Shown here one piece after another: positions 19,218 through 27,323 of a stretch of DNA of 61,141 bases (position 1 is the first letter of the stretch; each line of letters begins with the position of its first letter). This stretch comes from Bryobacterales bacterium (GTDB lineage: Bacteria > Acidobacteriota > Terriglobia > Bryobacterales > Bryobacteraceae), in contig CANIIC010000003.1 of assembly GCA_947467395.1 (NCBI GenBank), forward strand, positions 1-61,141, given 5' to 3'. Below the pieces are notes generated by a model, which was not told the origin of the DNA, did not search any database, and saw nothing but the letters and a program-made list of their open reading frames with translations. Made by a program: the position numbers and the translations under genes.

Positions 19218-20546
19218 ATGTCCGCTACCGACCCCCGCCACATCATCGACCAGTCGAAAATGACCGCCGCGCAAATTGCCGTCGTTGTCATCACCGTCTT
19301 CCTGAACGCCATGGACGGCTTCGACGTTCTCTCCATCGCCTTCGCCAGCCCGCTGGTCGCCAAGGAATGGAACATTTCCCCGCTTGAACTCGGCAACCTC
19401 TTGGGCATGGAGCTCTACGGCATGGCGATCGGCTCCATCGTGCTCGGGGGCGTGGCCGATAAAATCGGACGCCGACCTACACTACTTGGGTGTCTGCTGG
19501 TCATGACCCTCGGCATGTTGGGAGCAACCACGGCCACTGGCGCGCTGCAACTCTCCATCTGGCGCGTCCTCACCGGCCTCGGCATCGGCGGTGTGCTCTC
19601 AGCCACCAACGCGACCGTCGCTGAATTCTCAAACGCCAAGCACCGAGCCATCTGCATCGCGATCATGGTCATCGGCTACCCGCTGGGCGGCGGCTTCGGG
19701 GGCCTCTTCGCCTCCAGTCTCATCGCCACCAACGGTTGGCATGCGGTGTTCTACCTTGGAGCCGCAGCCACCGGCATCCTGATTCCGACCGTCTACTTCC
19801 TCGTCCCCGAATCCGTCCACTGGATGACCCGCCAGCGCCCGGCCAACGCCCTCGAACGCATCAACCACTCGCTGCGCAAACTCGGCCACCCGACCGTTTT
19901 CGCCATGCCACCTGCAGACACCCAGCCGCGCAAGGCCTCGCTCGCAGAAATCTTCTCGCCCGGCCTGATCGGCACGACGCTGCTGGTCGCCGGAGCCTAC
20001 TTCCTCCACATCCTGACCTTCTACTTCTTGCTGAAGTGGACCCCGAAGCTGGTCACCGACCTCGGCTTCGCGCCCTCGCAAGGCGGCTGGGTCCTCACCA
20101 TGGCGAACTTCGGCGGCGCCGCCGGCGGCGCCATCTTCGGCATCCTCACCGCCCGCATCGGTCTCAAGCCGCTCACCATCGGCATCCTGTTGTTCAACAC
20201 GATCTCCGTTGCTGTCTTCGGTCACTTCGCGACAGATTTCAACCTGCTGACCACCGCATCCATCGTCGTTGGCTTCTTCGGCAACGCCGCGATTTCGGGC
20301 CTCTATTCCATCGCCGCCTACGCTTTCCCCACCCATGTCCGAGCCACCGGCACTGGTTTCGTCATCGGCTTCGGCCGCTTCGGCTCCATTGCCTCACCTG
20401 CCATGGTCGGCTACCTGTTCCAGAACAACACCAGCCTCTCCACGGTCTGCGTGCTGATGTGTATCGGTTCTCTGCTCGCCGCTTTGGTACTGATGTTCCT
20501 GCAACTGAACACCAACGCCCAGCGTCCGGTCCCCGCCGGGCACTGA
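19218..20546 (+). CDS. MFS transporter, aromatic acid:H+ symporter type
   Basis: The 442-residue protein has twelve predicted helices and the AAHS/PcaK-type features: VFLNAMDGFDVLSIAFASPLVAKEW in helix 1 with the charged Asp, and the loop GGVADKIGRRPTLL between helices 2 and 3. Members import 4-hydroxybenzoate, protocatechuate or related acids. The MhpD-like hydratase 12 kb away could handle a downstream product, but there is no operon link. Confidence 0.85.
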   Translation: MSATDPRHIIDQSKMTAAQIAVVVITVFLNAMDGFDVLSIAFASPLVAKEWNISPLELGNLLGMELYGMAIGSIVLGGVADKIGRRPTLLGCLLVMTLGMLGATTATGALQLSIWRVLTGLGIGGVLSATNATVAEFSNAKHRAICIAIMVIGYPLGGGFGGLFASSLIATNGWHAVFYLGAAATGILIPTVYFLVPESVHWMTRQRPANALERINHSLRKLGHPTVFAMPPADTQPRKASLAEIFSPGLIGTTLLVAGAYFLHILTFYFLLKWTPKLVTDLGFAPSQGGWVLTMANFGGAAGGAIFGILTARIGLKPLTIGILLFNTISVAVFGHFATDFNLLTTASIVVGFFGNAAISGLYSIAAYAFPTHVRATGTGFVIGFGRFGSIASPAMVGYLFQNNTSLSTVCVLMCIGSLLAALVLMFLQLNTNAQRPVPAGH

Positions 20547-20612
20547 TCTCCGCATTGAGTCCGACAGTCACGTCGATTTGACTCGCGGTGCCAAGCAGCG
20601 TAGACTTCGCCC

Positions 20613-21449
20613 ATGTTGCGACATCTACTTCCTCTGCTCTTTGCCGCAAGCGCCTACGCGCAGTGGGTGAACCTTCCCACACCGGGAGTCCCTCGCCTGC
20701 GCGACGGCAAGCCGAACCTCACCGCCAAAGCTCCACGTGTCAACGGCAAGCCCGACCTCTCCGGCTCTTGGCACGTCCACGCCGACACTCTGGAACGCTT
20801 CCAGAAACTGTTCGGACCGAACTTCAAGGACGACAACAACCCCGTCGGTATGGAACTGAACACCGTCTCCATCTACGGCGTCGACGCCTTTGCTGACTTC
20901 GAATTCGGCAAGGAACCCATGCGCCCTGCAGCCGCCCAGATCTTCGGCCGCCGCTTCCCGGATGGCCCGGAACAACTGCCCTCGACGCACTGCCTGCCCA
21001 TGCCGACGATGCCCGCAATGCTGCTCTCCGAACCCATCAAGTTCGTCCAATCTCGGGGCCTTACCCTGATCCTGCACGAGTTCAACAACGACTATCGCCA
21101 GATCTACACGGACGGCCGCAAGCTCCCGCAGGATCCGTTTCCCGCTACGCTCGGTTACTCCATCGGACGCTGGGAGGGCGACACCTTCGTCGTCGAATCG
21201 AACGGGTTTAAGAACGAAGGCTGGCTCGACGTCCTCGGTCACCCCTACAGCGAAGCGCTCCACATGACCGAACGCTATCGCCGCCGTGACTTCGGCCACC
21301 TCGATGCCGAGTTCACCTTTGATGACCCGCCGATGTACACCCGCCCGCTTAGCTACAAAGTCACCTTCGACCTTCTCGCTGATGCGGACCTGTACGAATA
21401 CACCTGTCTCGAAAACGAAAAAGACCGCTCCCACATCGCCATGAAATAG
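20613..21449 (+). CDS. Secreted protein of unknown function
   Basis: The 278-residue protein has a signal peptide (MLRHLLPLLFAASAYAQ) and motifs RLRDGKPNLTA, GKPDLSGSWHV, IGRWEGDTFVVESNGF and LHMTERYRRRD. This pattern is abundant in secreted proteins of Acidobacteria and some Proteobacteria, often beside DUF6152 genes, and is functionally uncharacterised. The C-terminus is contained in a strong hairpin that overlaps the stop codon. Confidence 0.75.
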   Translation: MLRHLLPLLFAASAYAQWVNLPTPGVPRLRDGKPNLTAKAPRVNGKPDLSGSWHVHADTLERFQKLFGPNFKDDNNPVGMELNTVSIYGVDAFADFEFGKEPMRPAAAQIFGRRFPDGPEQLPSTHCLPMPTMPAMLLSEPIKFVQSRGLTLILHEFNNDYRQIYTDGRKLPQDPFPATLGYSIGRWEGDTFVVESNGFKNEGWLDVLGHPYSEALHMTERYRRRDFGHLDAEFTFDDPPMYTRPLSYKVTFDLLADADLYEYTCLENEKDRSHIAMK

Positions 21450-21465
21450 GGCGATGGGAGCGGTC
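21423..21465 (+). terminator. Strong hairpin overlapping a stop codon
   Basis: The left arm at 21423-21440 pairs with 21450-21465 through 16 base pairs with a two-base bulge; the loop is 9 bases and contains the TAG of the secreted-protein gene. No U-rich tail follows, so a rho-independent terminator is probable but not certain. It stands between convergent genes and could act on both strands. Confidence 0.65.
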
Positions 21466-21471
21466 CTCCCA

Positions 21472-21498
21472 CTTCTGACTGCTGTCTCCTGACTACTG
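21472..21498 (+). repeat. Heptanucleotide repeat, copy 4
   Basis: Units CTTCTGA, CTGCTGT, CTCCTGA and CTACTG lie between two convergent genes. The complement of the last unit supplies the TAG stop of the minus-strand PEGA-like gene. Confidence 0.75.
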
Positions 21499-22020
21499 TT
21501 TTCTCAATATCTCCGTGACCTTCTCTCGAATCGTCACTTTCTGCTGCAGCAGCGTGTCGCCGTTCATCGACGTCACCTTCACTTCGTACTCGCCCGGATT
21601 CAGCAGCAGTCCCTGGCGGCTCGCATTGAATTCGTCCGCGTGGCCTACGTACTGGCCGTTGACGTACACCGGGGCAAACTTCTCGAAGCCATTGACGCGC
21701 AGCACCCCGTACGGAGGTTGCGTCAGAGTTTTTGCCTGCATCGCCGGTCCGACAATCGTCTTCTTGCCCTTCACGATCGTGATCTTCTGGCTCTGTTCCT
21801 GATACCGCGGCTCGCGCAGCACCACTTCGTGCTCGCCCACTGCCAACTTGTACGTCCGCGCGCGCATCAGGTTGCTCGCCGGGCCCAGATACTTGCCGTC
21901 TACGAACACACCCGTGCGTCCCGGCTTCACCTTCACCACCAGCCTGCCTGTGTCCTGTGCGTTGGCTGCGCCCAGTACCGCCATCACTGCCACTGCGATC
22001 GTCGTCAGTTTCATCGTCAT
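21493..22020 (-). CDS. Secreted PEGA-like domain protein
   Basis: Start at the ATG at 22020, with GGGAG upstream, overlapping the stop of the DUF167 gene. The 175-residue product has a signal peptide (MKLTTIAVAVMAVLGAANA) and two PEGA-like segments: VFVDGKYLGPASNL with YKLAVGEHEVVL, and VYVNGQYVGHADEF with LLLNPGEYEVKV. Such domains occur in surface-associated proteins. It is the last gene of the minus-strand run that begins with the AI-2E-type transporter. Confidence 0.75.
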   Translation of the reverse strand: MTMKLTTIAVAVMAVLGAANAQDTGRLVVKVKPGRTGVFVDGKYLGPASNLMRARTYKLAVGEHEVVLREPRYQEQSQKITIVKGKKTIVGPAMQAKTLTQPPYGVLRVNGFEKFAPVYVNGQYVGHADEFNASRQGLLLNPGEYEVKVTSMNGDTLLQQKVTIREKVTEILRKQ

Positions 22021-22244
22021 TAGTCTCCCACTCTCACTAGCTTGCGTGTGGCAGTCTGTCCACTGATCACCGTCACCGCCGACCGAGGAACTCCGTAGTG
22101 TTTCGCCAGGAACCCGCACAACTCATCGTTGGCCTGGCCCTTATCCGGCGGAGCCGCTACATGCACCTTCAAGGTTCCGTCCGCCATCTCGCCGGCAAAC
22201 TCCGTCCGCGAACTCCGCGGCGTCACCTTGATCTTCAACGTCAT
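22020..22244 (-). CDS. DUF167 (YggU) family protein
   Basis: The 74-residue protein has the complete DUF167 pattern: LKIKVTPRSSRTEF, LKVHVAAPPDKGQANDELCGFLAKHYGV, and AVTVISGQTATRKLVRV. The family is small, cytoplasmic and of unknown function. It overlaps the PEGA-like gene by one base and follows the HIUase-like gene by 3 bases. Confidence 0.88.
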   Translation of the reverse strand: MTLKIKVTPRSSRTEFAGEMADGTLKVHVAAPPDKGQANDELCGFLAKHYGVPRSAVTVISGQTATRKLVRVGD

Positions 22245-22247
22245 CTC

Positions 22248-22565
22248 TTACCCGCGATACGCCGAGTATCCGAACGGACTCAGCACCAACTCCAGGTGGT
22301 AGGTATCGCCGGGGTCTTTCACTTCAAACATCACCGCGATGGAGGGAAAGAATGCATCCGGGTGGAACGTGGCCACGTCGAAGTTCAATCGGTAAAATCC
22401 CGGAGCCGACGGCTCGTGAAACTCATCGATCAGGCCGTCATCGTTCGTGACGCCGTGGCCCACTTCACGCCAACCCTGGCCCGTAATGAAGATGTCCAGT
22501 TCCACCGGAATCCGCGCTCCCGGAACTCCGCGCGCCGAATCCTGTACGTGGGTTGTGATCATCAT
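22248..22565 (-). CDS. 5-hydroxyisourate hydrolase-like (transthyretin-like) protein
   Basis: The 105-residue protein has the transthyretin-like fold signatures TTHVQDSARGVPG at the N-terminus and YHLELVLSPFGYSAYRG at the end. HIUase opens 5-hydroxyisourate in urate breakdown. Two features are odd. The usual Arg of the (N/D)xDGR segment is Leu here (TNDDGLID), and the final Ser of YRGS is missing because a TAA follows YRG. It may be a diverged enzyme. No other urate gene is nearby; neighbours are DUF167 and an anchored unknown. Confidence 0.8.
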   Translation of the reverse strand: MMITTHVQDSARGVPGARIPVELDIFITGQGWREVGHGVTNDDGLIDEFHEPSAPGFYRLNFDVATFHPDAFFPSIAVMFEVKDPGDTYHLELVLSPFGYSAYRG

Positions 22566-22569
22566 GCGA

Positions 22570-23070
22570 CTAACGCTTGCTCCCTCTTTTCGCCTTTTTC
22601 CCTTTGACCTCGGACATGACGTGATTCACGTTGGTAAAGCGAATCACGAACTCGGCGTCCGCCAACTGCTCCGGCATCACTTCAAAGCGCGCAGCCACCA
22701 TGCGCTTCGCCGTCTCGCCAGCTTTCACCTGATCCCCGAACCCGATCTGCGCATACCTGGGTGTGTACTTCTGGAACTCCAGCACATCCCCCAGATCGCG
22801 CTTGCCGAACAAGGTCGAAGGCAGCGTGTCCTTGCCCACATGCGCCTCAATCTCGACGCCGTTCACCTCGAAGCCGATCGACGACGGATTCTTGGCCTCA
22901 AAATCGATCATCGCCAGGCTAGACCCATCGCCCAGTGCCAATACCAGAACGTCTTTTACCTCACCGTTCAGTTGCACCACGGAACTTTGGTTCTGCTTCA
23001 CCAGCGCAAACATCGCCAGTCCCAGCACTATTACGCCGCTCAGTAGGATCAGCAGGAACTGTCGATTCAT
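22570..23070 (-). CDS. Membrane-anchored protein of unknown function
   Basis: The 166-residue protein has one N-terminal helix (FLLILLSGVIVLGLAMFALV) acting as anchor or signal, a beta-rich domain, and a basic tail KGKKAKRGSKR. No family recognised. It lies 2 bases after the AI-2E-type transporter gene and 4 bases before the HIUase-like gene, so it is co-transcribed with both. Confidence 0.65.
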   Translation of the reverse strand: MNRQFLLILLSGVIVLGLAMFALVKQNQSSVVQLNGEVKDVLVLALGDGSSLAMIDFEAKNPSSIGFEVNGVEIEAHVGKDTLPSTLFGKRDLGDVLEFQKYTPRYAQIGFGDQVKAGETAKRMVAARFEVMPEQLADAEFVIRFTNVNHVMSEVKGKKAKRGSKR

Positions 23071-23072
23071 GG

Positions 23073-24230
23073 TTAGTCTCCCAACAGCTTGCCGTACGGC
23101 TCCAGCCCCTCAACGTGATCGCACACCGCTTTCAACCCCGCCGTAATCGGGATCGCCAGCAGCAGCCCGATGCCGCCCCACAGCATGCCCCAGATCATCA
23201 GCGCCAGCGTCACCACCAGCGGATTCAAGTGGACGCGTGATCCCACAAATTTCGGATACAGCAGATTCAGCGCGAACAAGTGCAGCACTGCGACGCTCAC
23301 CGCCAGGAACAGGTACATGGTCGGTTCGGTGGAGAAGGGGAGGGCAGCCACCATCGGCGGAATCAGCCCGAGCGGCAGCCCGATATACGGCACCAAGCTG
23401 AGGAACCCGCTCATCGGCCCCACCAGTGGCCAATACGGCAGACTCACGCTCGCGAACAGAATCGAACTCGCCGTCGCCAGCAACAGACCCAGCAGGAAGT
23501 TGCCCACTACGTAGGCGCGCACCATGTCGCCGACGCCGTCGAGTGCCTTCATCATCGTGTAGCGAGGCTCGCCTTCCAGCGTCACCATCAGCCGTGACCG
23601 CAGGTGATCGCCCCAACTCAGGATGAAGTAGACGAGGAACGGCACGAAGGACGCCATTAGGATCACTTCGTAGAGGGATTGAAGGTACTCCACCGCGACC
23701 TTTAGCAGCGCCGTCGGCTCCTGCTGAATCCGCACCTCCTGCACCGCCGGCGGCGCGGGCTGCGCAGGATCCGTCGATGCCGGGGCCCGTTTGCCCCGAG
23801 TCGGCGGAGGTGCCACCGGCACTGCGACCGGTGCACGATCCTGGAACCGGCGAGGCACTAGGTTCTTGTATACGTTGTTCTCGAAGCTCTCGGCGCGAAT
23901 CGCGGCGCCCTCCACGATCTGGTTCAGCCGCTCGCCATAGACCGGAGCAGCCGCCAGGAACGCCTGCGCCTGAATGAAGGCGCCTAGTCCAGCCAGATAC
24001 AGGCACGCCAGCCACAACGCGCACGCCAGGAAGCTGGCCAGCCCGCGTGGGACCCGGATGCGCATGAATATCTTCACTACCGGCTCCAGTAGGAACGCGA
24101 TGATGAACGCGATGATGACCGTGATGAAGAAGACCCGCCCGTAGTACAACAAGGCGACCGTTGCCCCAGCCGCCAGCGCCGTGGTCGCAACCCGGTAACT
24201 CTTCTCGGCAGTGGAGCTTGGAGCGTACAC
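23073..24230 (-). CDS. AI-2E/PerM family transporter
   Basis: The 385-residue protein has about eight membrane helices and the family's C-terminal motif PLVGPMSGFLSLVPYIGLPLGLIPP and AIPITAGLKAVCDHV. A long Pro/Ala-rich insert (about 150-185) lies between helix groups. The family includes AI-2 exporters and sodium/proton antiporters, so the substrate is unknown. The start is uncertain: GTG at 24230 is preferred because an ATG at 24269 would overlap the divergent ruvX start, and a -10-like TATAGT lies at 24240-24245. First gene of a five-gene minus-strand run. Confidence 0.8.
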   Translation of the reverse strand: MYAPSSTAEKSYRVATTALAAGATVALLYYGRVFFITVIIAFIIAFLLEPVVKIFMRIRVPRGLASFLACALWLACLYLAGLGAFIQAQAFLAAAPVYGERLNQIVEGAAIRAESFENNVYKNLVPRRFQDRAPVAVPVAPPPTRGKRAPASTDPAQPAPPAVQEVRIQQEPTALLKVAVEYLQSLYEVILMASFVPFLVYFILSWGDHLRSRLMVTLEGEPRYTMMKALDGVGDMVRAYVVGNFLLGLLLATASSILFASVSLPYWPLVGPMSGFLSLVPYIGLPLGLIPPMVAALPFSTEPTMYLFLAVSVAVLHLFALNLLYPKFVGSRVHLNPLVVTLALMIWGMLWGGIGLLLAIPITAGLKAVCDHVEGLEPYGKLLGD

Positions 24231-24247
24231 CCGCCTATCACTATAAT
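24218..24247 (+). promoter_or_regulatory. Candidate ruvX promoter
   Basis: TTGGAG (24218-24223), an 18-base spacer and a perfect TATAAT (24242-24247) would place the transcript start about 5 bases before the GTG of ruvX. The message would be nearly leaderless. Confidence 0.45.
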
Positions 24248-24258
24248 TTGAGTTACAC

Positions 24259-24735
24259 GTGCTCCACAATCAAAGTCCAGCCAATGGGCGAATTTTGGCC
24301 CTCGACCTGGGGAAAAAGCGGATCGGAATGGCGCTGAGCGATCCCATGGGGATTACGGCTCAGGGCCTGCCCACGCTCCAACGAACCACCATCCGGGCCG
24401 ACGTGGCCGAGCTCGACCGCATCGCGACTGAGCAGAATGTTACCCTAATCTTGCTGGGTTTACCCCTGCACATGGACGGCAATGAAAGCCGCCAGTCGAA
24501 GTATACGCGTGAATTCGCCGAATATTTGACCGGCCGTACGGGTCGCGAAGTCAAATTCTGGGATGAACGCATGACCTCAATAGAAGCCGGCCGCGTGCTC
24601 AAAGAGAGCGGAATCAGTATCGCCAAGCGCGCCAAGGCCGTAGACAAGCTGTCTGCCCAAATTCTCCTGGAGAGTTACCTGGGCTCGCTTGGAAACACGT
24701 GGGGGGATGACGGTTACGAGTCCCCGCTGGAGTAA
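24259..24735 (+). CDS. ruvX: Putative Holliday junction resolvase RuvX/YqgF
   Basis: The 158-residue protein has the RNase H-like fold motifs ILALDLGKKRIGMALSDP with the first catalytic Asp, ILLGLPLHMDGNES, and FWDERMTSIEAGRVL. RuvX acts in rRNA maturation and/or recombination. The start is GTG; no ribosome binding site is visible. It heads a run with mltG, a hypothetical and recX; the ruvX-mltG adjacency is widespread in bacteria. Confidence 0.92.
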   Translation: MLHNQSPANGRILALDLGKKRIGMALSDPMGITAQGLPTLQRTTIRADVAELDRIATEQNVTLILLGLPLHMDGNESRQSKYTREFAEYLTGRTGREVKFWDERMTSIEAGRVLKESGISIAKRAKAVDKLSAQILLESYLGSLGNTWGDDGYESPLE

Positions 24736-24741
24736 AACATA

Positions 24742-25797
24742 GTGTTGCGTTGGTTCATTCGAGTTTTTGTTGTTCTGTTGGTTCTGTCCGGAGTGGCTGG
24801 GTTTGCCGGCTACCGGATGTTATCCCAGCCCTTCCGGAGTTTTGAAGGCGAGCGTATGCTCGAAATTGAGCGCGGCTCCACCTCCCGTCAAATCGCCCAA
24901 CAATTGGCCACCGCCGGTGTCATCCGCAACGAGTGGGTGTTTCTGGCCGCCCGCGCCCTGGATCGCGACACCATCCTGCAAGCCGGCGAGTATCAGTTCC
25001 TGGATGCCTCCACCGTGTGGCAGGTGATCGAGAAACTGCGCAAGGGCGAAGTCTACACCTACGAATTCACGATTCCCGAAGGCAGCAACATCTGGGACAT
25101 CGCCCGTACGCTGGAATCGCGCGGCATCATGAAAGAGAAGGACTTCTTGGCCGCAGCGTCGAATCCGTCCATGGTGCAGGACATTGATCCGAACGCCGAA
25201 TCCCTCGAAGGCTACCTCTTCCCCGCCACCTACCGCCTCAGCCGCCGCACCACTGCCGAAGAACTGTGCCGCATGATGGTCGAAAACTTCAAGCGGCAGT
25301 GGAAGCAGATCGGTGGCGAGTCCTCGCCGCATGACATGGTCACGCTGGCCTCACTGGTGGAAGAAGAGACCGGCGTTTCGGAAGAACGCGGCCTGGTTGC
25401 CGGAGTCTTCGCGAATCGCCTCAAGAAGGGGATCCAGCTGGCTTGCGACCCCACCGTCGTCTACGCCAGCCGCCTGATGGGCAAGTTCAAGGGCACTATC
25501 TACAAGGCCGACCTGAAGCGCGACCATCCCTACAACACCTACGTGCGCCACGGTCTGCCGCCGGGCCCCATCTCAAATCCGGGCAAGGCCGCCATCGAAG
25601 CCGCTATCCACCCGGCTGCCACCAACGCCATCTACTTCGTCGCCAAACCCGACGCCAGCGGCCACATCTTCTCCGCGACACTTGCGGCCCACACCCGAGC
25701 GGTTCAAAATTATCGCAGTGCCCTTGCCGCCGCCAAAGCAGCCAAAGCCGCCGAAGCCGACGTCGTCATCGCCGCGGAAACCGTCCAAGCGAACTGA
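24742..25797 (+). CDS. mltG: Endolytic murein transglycosylase
   Basis: The 351-residue protein has one N-terminal helix (FVVLLVLSGVAGFAGYRM), a LysM-like part with FTIPEGSNIWDIARTL, and the YceG catalytic domain. That domain includes VTLASLVEEETG with the catalytic Glu, FANRLKKGIQLACDPTVVYA, and HGLPPGPISNPGKAAIEAAIHPA. It cuts nascent glycan strands at the inner membrane. The start is GTG, 6 bases after ruvX. Confidence 0.95.
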   Translation: MLRWFIRVFVVLLVLSGVAGFAGYRMLSQPFRSFEGERMLEIERGSTSRQIAQQLATAGVIRNEWVFLAARALDRDTILQAGEYQFLDASTVWQVIEKLRKGEVYTYEFTIPEGSNIWDIARTLESRGIMKEKDFLAAASNPSMVQDIDPNAESLEGYLFPATYRLSRRTTAEELCRMMVENFKRQWKQIGGESSPHDMVTLASLVEEETGVSEERGLVAGVFANRLKKGIQLACDPTVVYASRLMGKFKGTIYKADLKRDHPYNTYVRHGLPPGPISNPGKAAIEAAIHPAATNAIYFVAKPDASGHIFSATLAAHTRAVQNYRSALAAAKAAKAAEADVVIAAETVQAN

Positions 25798-26197
25798 GCT
25801 GACGAACTGGCTCGAACAGGATCCTGGCGCACTCATCGGTCCGGATGAATGGGCCGCGTTGCAGGTCGCGCTGGCACCCGTTTCCAACTCGTACCTGCGA
25901 AAGCTGCTGAGAGAATCCGGTGCGCCGCTGCACTCGTTAGTGGAAGGTGTGCGTCAGGATGACTTCGATCAACTGGAACGGACGTTGCTGGCGCTGCTGG
26001 CCGACTACGAAGGCAGCGACGATCCCGGAGCCGTGCGCAAGCTGGTGATTGAGGCCCGCGAGCACGCAGGGTTTGCGCTCAAGAAACATCCAGAGAAAGC
26101 GGAGATGATTCTGTGGATGCGAACTTGGCTCGAGAACCCGGGCATCTTCCCGCAGTGGTTGAAGCTCCGACGAGAGAAGATGAATCATGATGCGTAG
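25718..26197 (+). CDS. Hypothetical protein between mltG and recX
   Basis: The 159-residue protein is mainly helical: WLEQDPGALIGPDEWAALQVALAPVSNSYLRKLLRESG, SLVEGVRQDDFDQLERTLLALLADYEG, and KKHPEKAEMILWMRTWLENP. I recognise no family. The start is uncertain: GTG at 25718 overlaps mltG by 80 bases, TTG at 25682 by more, and TTG at 25859 would avoid overlap but lose the first helix. Its last 11 bases overlap recX, so translation is coupled. Confidence 0.6.
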   Translation: MPLPPPKQPKPPKPTSSSPRKPSKRTELTNWLEQDPGALIGPDEWAALQVALAPVSNSYLRKLLRESGAPLHSLVEGVRQDDFDQLERTLLALLADYEGSDDPGAVRKLVIEAREHAGFALKKHPEKAEMILWMRTWLENPGIFPQWLKLRREKMNHDA

Positions 26198-26735
26198 CGC
26201 GCGTAAGCCGAAATTGCTGGAACTGGAAGAACTGAAGACGTACGCCGCAACGGCGCTGGCTGCTCGTGCGCAGTCAAGTACCGAACTCCGCACTCGCCTC
26301 CGCAAAAAGGCCGCGCGCATCGAAGACGTCGACGAGATCCTGGCGTATCTGAAGGAGTCCGGTTACGTCGACGACACCCGCTTCGCCGGAGCCTTCGCCG
26401 AGTGGCGCAAGGACAGCCAAGGTATGGGCAAGGCCCGCGTGGTCCGCGATCTCATGTCGCGCCGTGTGGCCCCTGGTGTCGCACAAGCCGCTGCGGAAGC
26501 CGCGTACACAGGTACCGACGAAATCGCCATGATTGAGGCGTTTCTCGCCCGTAAGTATCGCGGCAAGAACCTGCGGGAGTTCCTCTCTGAACAGAAGAAC
26601 CTTGCCTCGGCCTTTCGACGTTTGCGCACTGCGGGATTCGCCAGCGGCAACTCCATCAAAGTGCTGAAACGCTATGCCAACTCCGCGGAAGAGATCGACG
26701 AGTCGTCGATGGACGACTCTGAGTCCGAAGGCTAG
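26187..26735 (+). CDS. recX: Regulatory protein RecX
   Basis: The 182-residue protein has the three-helix tandem repeats of RecX: LKTYAATALAARAQSSTELRTRLRKK, then ILAYLKESGYVDDTRFAGAFAEWRKDSQGMGKARVVRDLMSRRV in the middle, and AMIEAFLARKY. RecX limits RecA filaments. It has no recA neighbour here. The tail is acidic (DESSMDDSESEG). Its TAG overlaps the stop of the convergent lemA-like gene. Confidence 0.85.
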   Translation: MMRSARKPKLLELEELKTYAATALAARAQSSTELRTRLRKKAARIEDVDEILAYLKESGYVDDTRFAGAFAEWRKDSQGMGKARVVRDLMSRRVAPGVAQAAAEAAYTGTDEIAMIEAFLARKYRGKNLREFLSEQKNLASAFRRLRTAGFASGNSIKVLKRYANSAEEIDESSMDDSESEG

Positions 26736-27298
26736 AACGCGACCTTGGGAACCTGTCTGGCCGACGCTTCCGCGCTGAAGTACGCGTTCTCGCGCTGGAA
26801 CCCGAATAACGACGCCGCGATGTTCTTTGGGAACAGGTCGATGCTGGTGTTATAGTGCTGCACCGCTTCGTTATAGCGGCGGCGTGATACGGCGATCCGG
26901 TTTTCGGTGCCCGCTAATTCATCCTGCAAACGCAGGAAGTTCGCGTCGGATTTCAGCTGCGGGTAGTTTTCGACCACCACCATCAAGCGGCCCAGCGCGC
27001 CTTCCAACTGATTGTTGGCTGCGATGCGATCGGCCGGCGATTGCGCGCCCATCATTGCCGCGCGTGCCTTGGTCACAGAATCGGTCACCGCCAGTTCCTG
27101 CTTGGCGAAGCCCTTCACAGTCTCCACCAGGTTCGGGATCAGGTCCAGGCGCCGTTGAAGATCCACGTCCACTTGTTGAAACGCGGCTTTGTATTCTTCG
27201 CGTTCGGTCACCAGTTCGTTGCGCGAACCCATCAGGCTGCTGCCCAACATCAGTCCGCCCAAAACGATCACACCCAGCACAATCCAAACGGTCTTCAT
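26732..27298 (-). CDS. LemA family protein
   Basis: Starting at the ATG at 27298 (GGAGA upstream) the protein has 188 residues. A short N-terminal helix ([20 protein letters not shown]) precedes the helical bundle with [22 protein letters not shown] and [49 protein letters not shown]-type heptads. LemA proteins are membrane-bound and often paired with TPM-domain proteins, as here two genes upstream. Confidence 0.9.
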   Translation of the reverse strand: [188 protein letters not shown]

Positions 27299-27323
27299 CT
27301 TGTTCTCCGGAGCTCCATTCACC

